Origin: Roseicella sp. DB1501
GTDB lineage: Bacteria > Pseudomonadota > Alphaproteobacteria > Acetobacterales > Acetobacteraceae
Assembly (NCBI RefSeq): GCF_013112485.1
Contig: NZ_JABFHG010000024.1
Span: forward strand, 1-39,860
Direction of reading: 5' to 3'
Length of the DNA stretch: 39,860 nucleotides
The position numbers and the translations under genes are program-made. This document shows positions 33,961 through 39,860 of this stretch, piece after piece (position 1 is the first letter of the stretch; each line of letters starts with the position of its first letter). Under the pieces are notes generated by a model. It was not told the DNA's origin, made no database searches, and saw nothing but the letters and a program-made list of their open reading frames with translations.

Positions 33961-34063
33961 CCTGCCGTACCGATATAGGGCCTGACCCTTGCCGCGGCAC
34001 CGCGAGGCCGCTGCCGGGCCACCCGGTCCTCTGCGGCATCCCGGCCAGGTGCTGGATGGGGCG

Positions 34064-34669
34064 TCACCGGGATTCGCCTGGTTCGTGCCCCTCGGGCTTT
34101 TCCTGCTCCGTCCGTGCGGCCTGGCGGACAGTACCGTCGGCGGGATTGACACGGAAACTGTGGATCTTGCCGTCCATGGGCACGTCCACGGCCACGACCC
34201 ACTGGCCGTTGCGGAGGCTGTAGTTCGCCTCCAGCGCCCGGCCACCCGCCGCCTGCTCGGCCGCGGCGACGGCGGCGGCCAGGGAGCCTGGTGCGGCGGA
34301 GGCGTGCCGGAGCGCCGAAGCGGGCAGCCCATCCTCGGCGAGAGCGCTGGCGTTCACCACCTTGCTGCCGGCAACGGCGCCGGTCGAGGGATTGACCTGC
34401 ACCAGCCGCAGCCCGGTCGGGGTCTGCACCGTCACCTCGTAGGCATTGGTGTTCCGGTTCACCTCAAAGCCGAACACCAGCGCCCTGCCGTTCGTGTGGC
34501 TCTCGGCCGCCTCGACGGCCGCAGTGGGCGAAATGGACGCACTTTGCAGCGCGGTGATCTCCTGGCGCTCGGTCGCGTTCGGCGGAGCGGCCAGCGCTGC
34601 GGCGCCGCCGACCACCATCGCGCTCGCAAGTGCCGCGTGCACCATCCAGGACTTCGTCTTCGCCATCAT
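34064..34669 (-). CDS. Exported PepSY-domain protein
   Basis: A 201-residue periplasmic protein. A signal peptide (SWMVHAALASAMVVGGAAALA) ends near residue 28. Two tandem PepSY-like repeats follow: one around AVEAAESHTNGRALVFGFEV to LVQVNPSTGAVAG, the other AVAAAEQAAGGRALEANYSL to SFRVNPADGTV. PepSY domains bind or inhibit partner proteins at the membrane and often sit next to two-component systems. It lies 103 bases above the response-regulator gene on the same strand, so it is likely the first gene of a three-gene sensory operon. Double ATG at 34664-34669; the first is used. Confidence 0.85.
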   Translation of the reverse strand: MMAKTKSWMVHAALASAMVVGGAAALAAPPNATERQEITALQSASISPTAAVEAAESHTNGRALVFGFEVNRNTNAYEVTVQTPTGLRLVQVNPSTGAVAGSKVVNASALAEDGLPASALRHASAAPGSLAAAVAAAEQAAGGRALEANYSLRNGQWVVAVDVPMDGKIHSFRVNPADGTVRQAARTEQEKPEGHEPGESR

Positions 34670-34839
34670 CTCGATACCCGCCCATTCCGCCCCGTCATGG
34701 GGCGGAATGGGTGCCAGGATGGGAGCGGGCCGGTTACCGGCGCCTGTCGGCATCTGTGGGGATCTGTACACCGGCGGCGCGCTGCCACAAGAGCAGTTTC
34801 AGGAGTACGTCGGCGATTCGGGGACGCGGGTGGGCATGG

Positions 34840-35472
34840 TCACGAGCCATGGTTGCAGCGATGCCAGCGCTTCCGAACGAAGCGGACCACGGCCAGCACG
34901 GCGAAGGCGGAGATGGCGTAATCGAAATAGTGGAAGGCCTGGTTCAGCCCGGGGGACGAGCCCCACTGGTCGCCCAGCACCAAGCCGACATAGGCGAGCA
35001 GGAGGCACCAGGGCCAGGAGCCAATGAAGGTGTAGATGTGGAAGCGCAGCTGCGGCATGCCGGCGATGCCAGCCGGCAGCGCGATGAAGGTGCGGATCAC
35101 GGGCAGCATGCGCGCGATCAGCACGGCGGCGCTGCCGAAGCGCTGGAAGAAGCCGTCGGCACGCTCGAGATCCTTGTGGGTCAGCAACACGTACTTGCCC
35201 CAGCGCTCCACCGCGTGCCGGCCACCGTAACGGCCCACAGCATAGGCTACAGCCGAGCCAAGATTGCAGCCGAGCGCCCCGACCGTCGCTACCAGCCAGA
35301 GATTCATCTGTCCTTGCGAGACCAGGTAACCGGCGAAGGGCAGGATCACCTCGGAGGGCAGTGGCAGGCATGCGGATTCCGCCGCCATCAGCCCGGCCAG
35401 CCCGACGTAACCGGCGGCCGAGAGGACGCCGACGATAGCCTGCGCCAGCGTGCCGGTGACGCCTGCCTGCAT
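34840..35472 (-). CDS. DedA-family membrane protein
   Basis: A 210-residue membrane protein of the DedA family. Hallmarks are the re-entrant AESACLPLPSEVILPFAGYL near residue 30-50 and the Arg-rich VLIARMLPVIRTFIALPAGIAGM near residue 115-138. Family members (UptA, PopT and relatives) recycle undecaprenyl phosphate or move other lipids across the inner membrane. DedA mutants commonly lose envelope integrity and cationic-peptide tolerance. Its presence beside PAP2 phosphatase supports an envelope-lipid theme. It lies 26 bases below the second COG4705 gene. Confidence 0.9.
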   Translation of the reverse strand: MQAGVTGTLAQAIVGVLSAAGYVGLAGLMAAESACLPLPSEVILPFAGYLVSQGQMNLWLVATVGALGCNLGSAVAYAVGRYGGRHAVERWGKYVLLTHKDLERADGFFQRFGSAAVLIARMLPVIRTFIALPAGIAGMPQLRFHIYTFIGSWPWCLLLAYVGLVLGDQWGSSPGLNQAFHYFDYAISAFAVLAVVRFVRKRWHRCNHGS

Positions 35473-35498
35473 GGAAAGCCTCTACTCCCGCGGCCGCC

Positions 35499-36299
35499 TC
35501 AACTCGGTGCCGCGTATTCGCCGGGATGGCGGCCGGCGCGCTGCGGCAGGACCAGGATCAGGACGACCATAATGCCGGCAATGACCAGCGATGCGCTGAT
35601 GCGGCTCAGTGCCAAGCCGCCGTGCGTAATGGGCTTGTCGAGCAGGTCGCCGAGGGTGGCTCCGAGCGGCCGCGTTAGGATGAAGGCAGCCCAGAACAGC
35701 AGCGTGTGCGACAGGTTGGTCCGGTAGTAGGCCGCCGCGACCAGGGCCAGCAGGGCAAGGAAAACGAGGGCGCCGCCCTCGTAGCCGAGCCCGGTCGAAT
35801 CTGCCATCCAGTCGCCGAGCGCAGTACCAAGGGTTTGTGAGAAGGTGATCGTCATCCAGTAGAAAGCCTCCACCCGCGGCGTGTTGACGGTTTCCACCGA
35901 GACCGTCCCCTCCCACCAGTACCAGGCGGCGAGCGAGAGCAGCACGCAAAGCAGCAGCAGCGATGATCCGCCGACATAGCCGATGCCGAGCGAGCGGTCG
36001 GCAAAATCGGCCATCGTCGTGCCGGCCGTAGTCGAAGCAACGATCGTCGCCCAGTAGAGGGAGGGGTGAAACCGTTTGGCCGCGATCTGCCAAATGACGA
36101 GCGACACCAGGATGGCGAAGAACAGTGCGGTCCCGATGAGGTAGCCGCCGTTATGGGCATCCTGATCGGCGTGAAGGAGCGTCATCGTGAAGGCGTCGCC
36201 CCCGGTCTCGCCGAGCGTCGTCGCCAGGATCTTGATCACCCAGAAGGTCAGGGCGACCTCGGGCACCTTGCTGCAGCTTAACTGGTCGAGTCGGGTCAT
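35499..36299 (-). CDS. COG4705-type multi-pass membrane protein (copy 2)
   Basis: A 266-residue paralogue of the protein at 30957-31760, with the same KVPEVALTFWVIKILATTLGET start motif, the VEAFYWMTITFSQTLGTALGD centre and ILTRPLGATLGDLLDKP. About eight transmembrane segments. It differs enough from copy 1 to exclude a recent duplication. The first gene of the DedA unit and the last cargo gene before the right terminal repeat. Function unknown. Confidence 0.8.
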   Translation of the reverse strand: MTRLDQLSCSKVPEVALTFWVIKILATTLGETGGDAFTMTLLHADQDAHNGGYLIGTALFFAILVSLVIWQIAAKRFHPSLYWATIVASTTAGTTMADFADRSLGIGYVGGSSLLLLCVLLSLAAWYWWEGTVSVETVNTPRVEAFYWMTITFSQTLGTALGDWMADSTGLGYEGGALVFLALLALVAAAYYRTNLSHTLLFWAAFILTRPLGATLGDLLDKPITHGGLALSRISASLVIAGIMVVLILVLPQRAGRHPGEYAAPS

Positions 36300-36463
36300 G
36301 CCTGCGGCGGGTCCCTCTCTGGTTCAATGGCCGGGGCATGATGGGCAGCGCGAGTTGGGCGGTGCAGTTCGCCGGATTGGGAATCGGTAACTTCCTGATT
36401 GCACAGTCGGATCCCACCGCGAGGGCTATTCAAGCCTTCCGAGCGAGTTCATGGTTCGTTCCG

Positions 36464-36501
36464 GATAGCGGACACTCAGCGCACTTTCGTGTCCTGACCC
36501 C
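36464..36501 (-). repeat. Tn3-family right terminal inverted repeat
   Basis: Read on the minus strand it begins GGGGTCAGGACACGAAAG and matches the left end at 32 of the first 33 bases. It is followed on the plus strand by AAGTG. Confidence 0.92.
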
Positions 36502-36506
36502 AAGTG
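36502..36506. repeat. Right 5-bp target-site duplication AAGTG
   Basis: Identical to 24284-24288 and directly adjacent to the right terminal repeat. Confidence 0.9.
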
Positions 36507-36854
36507 GGCGGCGAGCGCCCGATCCAGTTCCACGAACTCGGGCCAGAGCACCGTGTCGTTGAACCCACGCGGCACCCGCAGCATCACCGTCGTGCGCTTC
36601 TGCCGCGGGTAGCGGAAGGGCTTGAGGCCGTAGCGCCGGCACAGCGCCACGAAGAGCTGCCGCGACCAGGCGTCCGGCATGGAGAACTGCAGCTCGACCG
36701 GCGGATCCCGCCGCGCCTGCTCCGCCAGCCGCGCCTTGACCCGCTCCAGCGCCGCGCCCGCCGCCTCACGCTCGCCGACCGTCCCCGCACCGGCCATCAG
36801 CACCTCGATCTTGCGCAGCCGCGCCAGCAGATCGTCCTCGACCGCCATGCCCAC
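36502..36854 (-). pseudogene. 5-prime part of the IS66 accessory gene interrupted by Tn3
   Basis: The N-terminal 117 or so codons of an IS66-borne gene, starting ATG 36854. It reads MGMAVEDDLLARLRKIEVLM with a helical first half, then SRQLFVALCRRYGLKPFRYPRQKR and a C-terminal FNDTVLWPEFVELDRALAAHL, where the transposon enters. Past the insertion the frame runs into the terminal repeat and stops at 36426. The missing 30 codons are at 24193-24283. The uninterrupted protein would be 147 residues. Family unknown; possibly an IS66 passenger. Confidence 0.72.
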
Positions 36855-36946
36855 CCCGCCACGTCGGAGCGACCAGGCTACCGCGCCAGCAGGCGCCGCA
36901 AAAACCCGCCGCGAAGCAGGTCAGCAGACGCTCCCCGTGGGGCCGC

Positions 36947-36958
36947 GACGACGGTTAC
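36947..36958 (-). repeat. IS66 right terminal inverted repeat
   Basis: GACGACGGTTAC, the exact reverse complement of the 12 bases that open the left end at 21728. The element ends at 36958. Confidence 0.65.
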
Positions 36959-37079
36959 GTCCGGACACGTGTGCCCTCCATGGCCAGCAATGTGGATCAC
37001 CGTCCTGCGCACCAACTCCATTGGCTCCAGGCACCGGCCACCGGGGCCACGCCGACGGCACTACGGCAACGCTTCCACG

Positions 37080-37116
37080 CCGCCACCGTGCTCTCGATTC
37101 AAGAGCACGGTGGCGG
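37080..37116. repeat. Perfect 15-bp inverted repeat (hairpin)
   Basis: CCGCCACCGTGCTCT at 37080-37094 is exactly inverted at 37102-37116, with a 7-base loop. It lies in a 277-base gap between the IS66 end and the sensor-kinase stop (37236), on the downstream side of the kinase gene. It could end transcription, although a T-run is lacking in both directions. Confidence 0.6.
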
Positions 37117-37235
37117 AAAAGCGCCAGAGGCCGGCAGAATGCCCGTCCAGTGCGATCTGGCCATCAGCCGGGGCCGGCGAGAGGTTTTGGGAGGGTGGCG
37201 AGCCCGTGGAAACGCTCGGGGCGAGAAGCCGGCCT

Positions 37236-38420
37236 TCAGCTCTCGCGGTTGAAGCGGACCACGACCCGGCCGCCCGGAGCGGCGCGGTCGATCTCGACCG
37301 CCGCGCGCGGCGGCTTGGCTAGGGCAGCGACAACGCGCATACCGAGGCCGCGGGAGCACCGCGGGTCGAAGTCGGGCGGGAAACCGGGCCCGTTGTCTTC
37401 CACCGACAGCTCGGCCGCTCGTTCCAGGCGACGGAACCGCACGCGCACCGTGCCCTTGCCGTATTTCAGGGCGTTAGTGATAAGTTCAGTGACTACGAGG
37501 CCGAAGGCGGGAGCATCATCGGCTGGCCAAGTGTCGCGGTCTGCTCCGACCAGATCTATACCGCACCCCTGCGCCGTGTCGGCGAGAGAGGCGCGGAGGT
37601 CGGCGATGAGGCCCTCCAGGTAGACCGACATCTCGATCTCGCCGAGGGAGCTGCCCCGGTACAACCGATCATGCACGGCCGCGATCGTCTTGACTCGCGC
37701 CGCCGCCTCTTCGAGGTGCGTGCGTGCCGGTTCCGCCTCGAAGCGAGCCTGCAGCGAGAGCGTGCTCTGCACGAGCTGAAGCGAATTCTTCACCCGGTGA
37801 TGGATCTCGCGCAATAGAAGTTCCTGTTGCCGGCCGGCTTCGCGGCGGGCCGCCTCGCGCTCTATGGCGACGGCGAGGGTATTGGCGAGCGCCTGGAGGA
37901 AGTGGATATCGTCCGCGCAAAACTCGCCCCGGTCGGTGCTGTCCGCCTCCAGCACGCCGAAGGAGGCGCCGTCGCCGCGGACGACAACGTTGATCGCGCG
38001 CCTGACGCCGTGTTCGGCCATGAGCGCCGGCGTGCGGAAGCGAGACTCGCCGTCGAGGTGGTTAGAGAGCACGGGCTGCCCGGTGTGCAAGGCGTAGCCC
38101 GCCGGGCTCTCCAAGTCGCCGCCCACGGTTGCGGTCCCGACCACGCCCGGGCGCCAACCCACTCCGGCACGGACCAGCAACCGGTTTTCTGCCGGCAGAT
38201 GTTCCAGCACCTTGGCGAACGGGCAGCCCAATCCCTCGACCACGCAATGCGCCGCCCGGTCGAGCGCGGGTTGCAGCGCGGGTTCGCGCAGCGCGAAGAC
38301 TCCAAACTCAGCGATCAATCGCTGCTGCCGCAGTCGGCGCGTGAGTTCCGGCTCCACAGGCGGTGCTTCGGGGGGGGCGGGCTTCGGAACGGCGGCTATC
38401 CTTGACTGCAGTGCCATCAT
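37236..38420 (-). CDS. GAF-domain HWE/HisKA_2-type sensor histidine kinase
   Basis: A 394-residue soluble kinase. A GAF domain (about residues 40-190) precedes the phosphorylation motif LLREIHHRVKNSLQLVQ (His207/208), which marks the HisKA_2/HWE class common in alphaproteobacteria. The ATPase part has VVTELITNALKYG, VEDNGPGFP and SRGLGMRVV. No membrane segment is visible, so it senses a cytoplasmic signal such as a ligand or light-linked cofactor through GAF. The double ATG at 38415-38420 is used; an in-frame ATG 38507 would add 29 unconvincing residues. An FNR-type box lies about 100 bases upstream. Confidence 0.87.
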   Translation of the reverse strand: MMALQSRIAAVPKPAPPEAPPVEPELTRRLRQQRLIAEFGVFALREPALQPALDRAAHCVVEGLGCPFAKVLEHLPAENRLLVRAGVGWRPGVVGTATVGGDLESPAGYALHTGQPVLSNHLDGESRFRTPALMAEHGVRRAINVVVRGDGASFGVLEADSTDRGEFCADDIHFLQALANTLAVAIEREAARREAGRQQELLLREIHHRVKNSLQLVQSTLSLQARFEAEPARTHLEEAAARVKTIAAVHDRLYRGSSLGEIEMSVYLEGLIADLRASLADTAQGCGIDLVGADRDTWPADDAPAFGLVVTELITNALKYGKGTVRVRFRRLERAAELSVEDNGPGFPPDFDPRCSRGLGMRVVAALAKPPRAAVEIDRAAPGGRVVVRFNRES

Positions 38421-38521
38421 AGCCGGCGGAAGTGGGTGTGGCGAAACCTGAAACCAACTCCCGCCCGATGTGGGCGTCGTGGGGAAGCGGCGGGGGTTGC
38501 CGGACATTTTTGTTGCACATT

Positions 38522-38535
38522 TTGATCGATATCAA
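38522..38535. promoter_or_regulatory. FNR/FixK-type operator (TTGAT-N4-ATCAA)
   Basis: TTGATCGATATCAA is a perfect 14-base match to the CRP/FNR-family consensus used by FNR, ANR, FnrL and FixK. It lies between the kinase gene on the minus strand and the small plus-strand reading frame at 38596. Confidence 0.55.
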
Positions 38536-38595
38536 CAGCCACGAGGTCGGGGCTGTCGAGATGACCAACCATCGCACAGCCTCGCCGAGACGGCG

Positions 38596-38730
38596 ATGTC
38601 ACGCATCAAGCACCTGGGCGAGCGCTTTGCGGCTCGCGATCCCACCAAGTTGCCAAGGGGGCAGATTCGCCGCGCCATTCTAAACACCTTCAACGCCCTT
38701 GGTATGCCCGACACCGTCGCGCGTGCCTAA
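38596..38730 (+). CDS. Possible small protein (44 residues)
   Basis: An ATG-started frame of 44 residues, MSRIKHLGERFAARDPTKLP, then a basic helix RRAILNTFNALG. It is divergent from the kinase across the FNR-type box. The peptide has a protein-like amino-acid pattern and vaguely recalls the tail of some insertion-sequence transposases, so it may be a remnant. I cannot assign a function. Confidence 0.35.
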   Translation: MSRIKHLGERFAARDPTKLPRGQIRRAILNTFNALGMPDTVARA

Positions 38731-38830
38731 TCAGGGCAGCAAAGACCGAACCGTGTCTTCACACTGAATTCTACGACAGCGCCTCGTGGAACGCAGCGAT
38801 AGGCGTGCGGATCGGCCCCGCGCGGAAGGT

Positions 38831-39520
38831 TCACACTGCCGGCGCTCCCCCATTGCTCCGACGCCGCTCTGCGCGCGCCGCTTCGACCGCTTCCCGAAGG
38901 CAGTGCGCCGCCACCTCGGGGTCGGGCGTTGAGCAGATCGCGGAGATGACCGCGACGCCGGCTGCGCCATCGCGTATCGCCGGGGCGAGGTTCTCGGCGG
39001 TTACCCCGCCGATCGCCATAACGGGCAATGGTGCGAGCGCGCGGACGAGCACCGCGCGTGTTTCGGGTGAAACAGGCACCGGAGCGTCTACCTTCGTGTC
39101 GGTCTGGAAGACTGGGCCGAGTCCAACGTAATCCACCGCGCCCCGATCGATGCTGGCCGCGTCTGCTTCCGTCACCACGGAAACGCCGATAACAGCATCC
39201 GGGCCGAGCAGCCGCCTCGCCTCCGACGCGGGCATGTCAGACTGGCCCAGATGCACACCGTCGGCCCTGGCGGCAAGCGCCACGTCCACCCTATCGTTGA
39301 CCAGCAGCGGCACACCCAGCGGCGCGAGCGCCGCCTTCAAGCGCACAGCGACTTCAAGCAATGCGCGGGTCGAGGCGGCCTTGTCGCGCAGCTGTACCAT
39401 CGTCGCCCCGCCGCGCACCGCCGCAAGTGCGACGTTCTCAACCGACCGCTGCCCGACGAGATGAGGATCGGTGACGAGGCACAGCGTCGGGTCGAAGCCG
39501 TGCCGACGGTTCAGCGCCAC
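38831..39520 (-). CDS. thiE: Thiamine-phosphate synthase domain (ThiE)
   Basis: About 229 residues of ThiE, the enzyme that joins HMP pyrophosphate to HET phosphate to give thiamine phosphate. Visible motifs are MVQLRDKAAS, LLVNDRVDVALAA, ADGVHLGQSDMPA, IGVSVV, VDYVGLGPVFQTDTK and AIGGVTAENL, in normal order, covering the TIM-barrel phosphate and Mg sites. The frame stays open upstream into a ThiM-like segment without a stop, so the protein may be a fusion; GTG 39520 would serve as a stand-alone start. Confidence 0.85.
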   Translation of the reverse strand: MALNRRHGFDPTLCLVTDPHLVGQRSVENVALAAVRGGATMVQLRDKAASTRALLEVAVRLKAALAPLGVPLLVNDRVDVALAARADGVHLGQSDMPASEARRLLGPDAVIGVSVVTEADAASIDRGAVDYVGLGPVFQTDTKVDAPVPVSPETRAVLVRALAPLPVMAIGGVTAENLAPAIRDGAAGVAVISAICSTPDPEVAAHCLREAVEAARAERRRSNGGAPAV

Positions 39521-39721
39521 GTGCACCCCCGCCAGCACCGTCGCCTCGTCGAGGCCGTGCAATGCATCGATGAGGCCGATTTGTAGTGACGCTGGGCCGC
39601 GCGCCCCGAGGTCCGCCGCGGCTTCGCCGGCGAGGCCAAGTAACGCTAGGGCGTGTGCGACGGCCGCAAAACGCTCGCTCCGGTCACGTGCCGCCAAGCA
39701 AGCCCCGACTAGGGCTGCGGC
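39521..39721 (-). pseudogene. thiM: C-terminal remnant of hydroxyethylthiazole kinase (ThiM-like), in frame with ThiE
   Basis: Sixty-seven codons resembling the end of ThiM: AAALVGACLAARDR, then a helix ending GLAGEAAADLGARGPASLQIGLIDALHGLD. The N-terminal two thirds, including the catalytic and nucleotide-binding parts, are missing. The frame breaks where GTAAGCGG, the end of an IS66-family element, begins at 39722. It continues without stop into ThiE, so the original gene was probably thiM-thiE fused or tightly overlapping. Confidence 0.65.
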
Positions 39722-39860
39722 GTAAGCGGGGAATTCAGGCCCATCTCGACTGCGGTTGACGCTCAGCCTTTTTCGGTGGTGGCCCAGCACCACGGCATGA
39801 GTTCGTCGATGCGGCTGTTGGGCCAGCCGTTGACGAGGCGGGTCAGCAAGTCGGCGAGAT
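39722..39860 (-). mobile_element. IS66-family element, end only, running out of the window
   Basis: GTAAGCGGGGAATTC at 39722 is an IS66-style terminus. The coding end of a TnpC-type transposase follows on the minus strand. It differs from the IS66 at 21728, which starts GTAACCGTC. Confidence 0.65.
39763..39860 (-). CDS. tnpC: IS66-family transposase TnpC, C-terminal fragment at window edge
   Basis: The last 32 codons of a transposase, ADLLTRLVNGWPNSRIDE then LMPWCWATTEKG and a TGA at 39763-39765. The LADLL...RIDELMPW ending is characteristic of IS66 TnpC proteins. The rest lies beyond the window. Confidence 0.75.
   Translation of the reverse strand, partial: LADLLTRLVNGWPNSRIDELMPWCWATTEKG

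Larger units (their letters stand above)
24289..36501. mobile_element. Tn3-family transposon, 12,213 bp, with envelope-related cargo
   Basis: Both boundaries are defined by sequence. There are near-identical terminal inverted repeats starting GGGGTC and a 5-bp AAGTG duplication outside them. The element carries its own tnpA (minus) and tnpR (plus) on either side of a likely res site. About 8.4 kb of cargo follows: PAP2 phosphatase, EamA transporter, two exported proteins, two COG4705 membrane proteins, a PepSY protein with a two-component system, and DedA. It landed inside an IS66 accessory gene. Transposase and resolvase both look intact. Confidence 0.93.
21728..36958. mobile_element. IS66-family element (about 3.0 kb) split by a Tn3-family transposon
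   Basis: The ends are GTAACCGTCGTC at 21728-21739 and its exact reverse complement at 36947-36958, followed by imperfect further matches. GTAA-type ends fit the IS66 family. Inside are tnpA, tnpB and tnpC plus one opposite-strand accessory gene. Subtracting the 12,213-bp Tn3 insertion and one 5-bp duplication leaves about 3,013 bp, a normal IS66 length. No 8-bp target duplication flanks it: 21720-21727 and 36959-36966 differ. Confidence 0.75.

Noticed and set aside
36971-37252. Plus-strand frame between the IS66 end and the kinase
   Set aside because: Low-complexity reading, crosses the perfect hairpin and overlaps the kinase C-terminus; no ribosome site.

Overview
The window is high-GC DNA with dense short-overlap operons and frequent GTG starts. 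It looks like an alphaproteobacterium, plausibly a plasmid or genomic island of an Acetobacteraceae or Azospirillum-like organism. That is inferred from protein style and base composition, not from a marker gene. I saw no rRNA, tRNA, CRISPR array or replication initiator.

Left part (1-6400), plasmid-maintenance backbone. A KfrA-like coiled-coil DNA-binding protein (minus strand) sits above a DUF5131 three-Cys protein and its partner TcmP, which looks cut at the C-terminus. A ParA ATPase and a small ribbon-helix-helix-like protein are embedded in clusters of TAGC/GCTA repeats that look like a centromere or operator array. Three small uncharacterised genes follow.

6400-10600, accessory genes. 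An antitoxin/RES toxin pair is followed by a three-gene operon with 4-base overlaps: an EACC1-like protein, an unknown protein and a tyrosine recombinase. A low-GC gene of unknown function comes next.

11006-21478, the main candidate system. Four co-directional genes encode a 1168-residue SNF2/DEAH helicase with a C-terminal DUF3883 nuclease-like domain, an unrecognised 225-residue protein with a C-terminal cysteine cluster, a DUF1156 DNA methyltransferase, and a DUF499 ATPase with an N-terminal Swt1-type HEPN domain carrying an RNxxxH motif. This resembles the helicase-methylase-ATPase (Hma) type of predicted antiphage system and the DISARM-related group. DrmA, DrmB and DrmC are absent, and I do not recognise the 225-residue component from any described set.

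21728-36958, nested mobile elements. An IS66-family element of about 3.0 kb carries tnpA, tnpB, tnpC and one extra opposite-strand gene. A 12,213-bp Tn3-family transposon (24289-36501) has inserted into that extra gene. The insertion is shown by terminal inverted repeats matching at 32 of 33 positions and by 5-bp AAGTG duplications on both sides. Removing the Tn3 element restores a 147-codon frame. The Tn3 element carries tnpA, tnpR, a likely res site and an envelope-related cargo: PAP2 phosphatase, EamA-type transporter, two periplasmic proteins, two COG4705 membrane proteins, DedA, and a PepSY protein with a response regulator and histidine kinase.

37236-39860, right end. A GAF-HWE sensor kinase has a perfect TTGAT-N4-ATCAA (FNR/FixK-type) box upstream. 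thiE follows, fused in frame to the C-terminal part of a thiM-like gene that is cut off by a second IS66-family element running out of the window.
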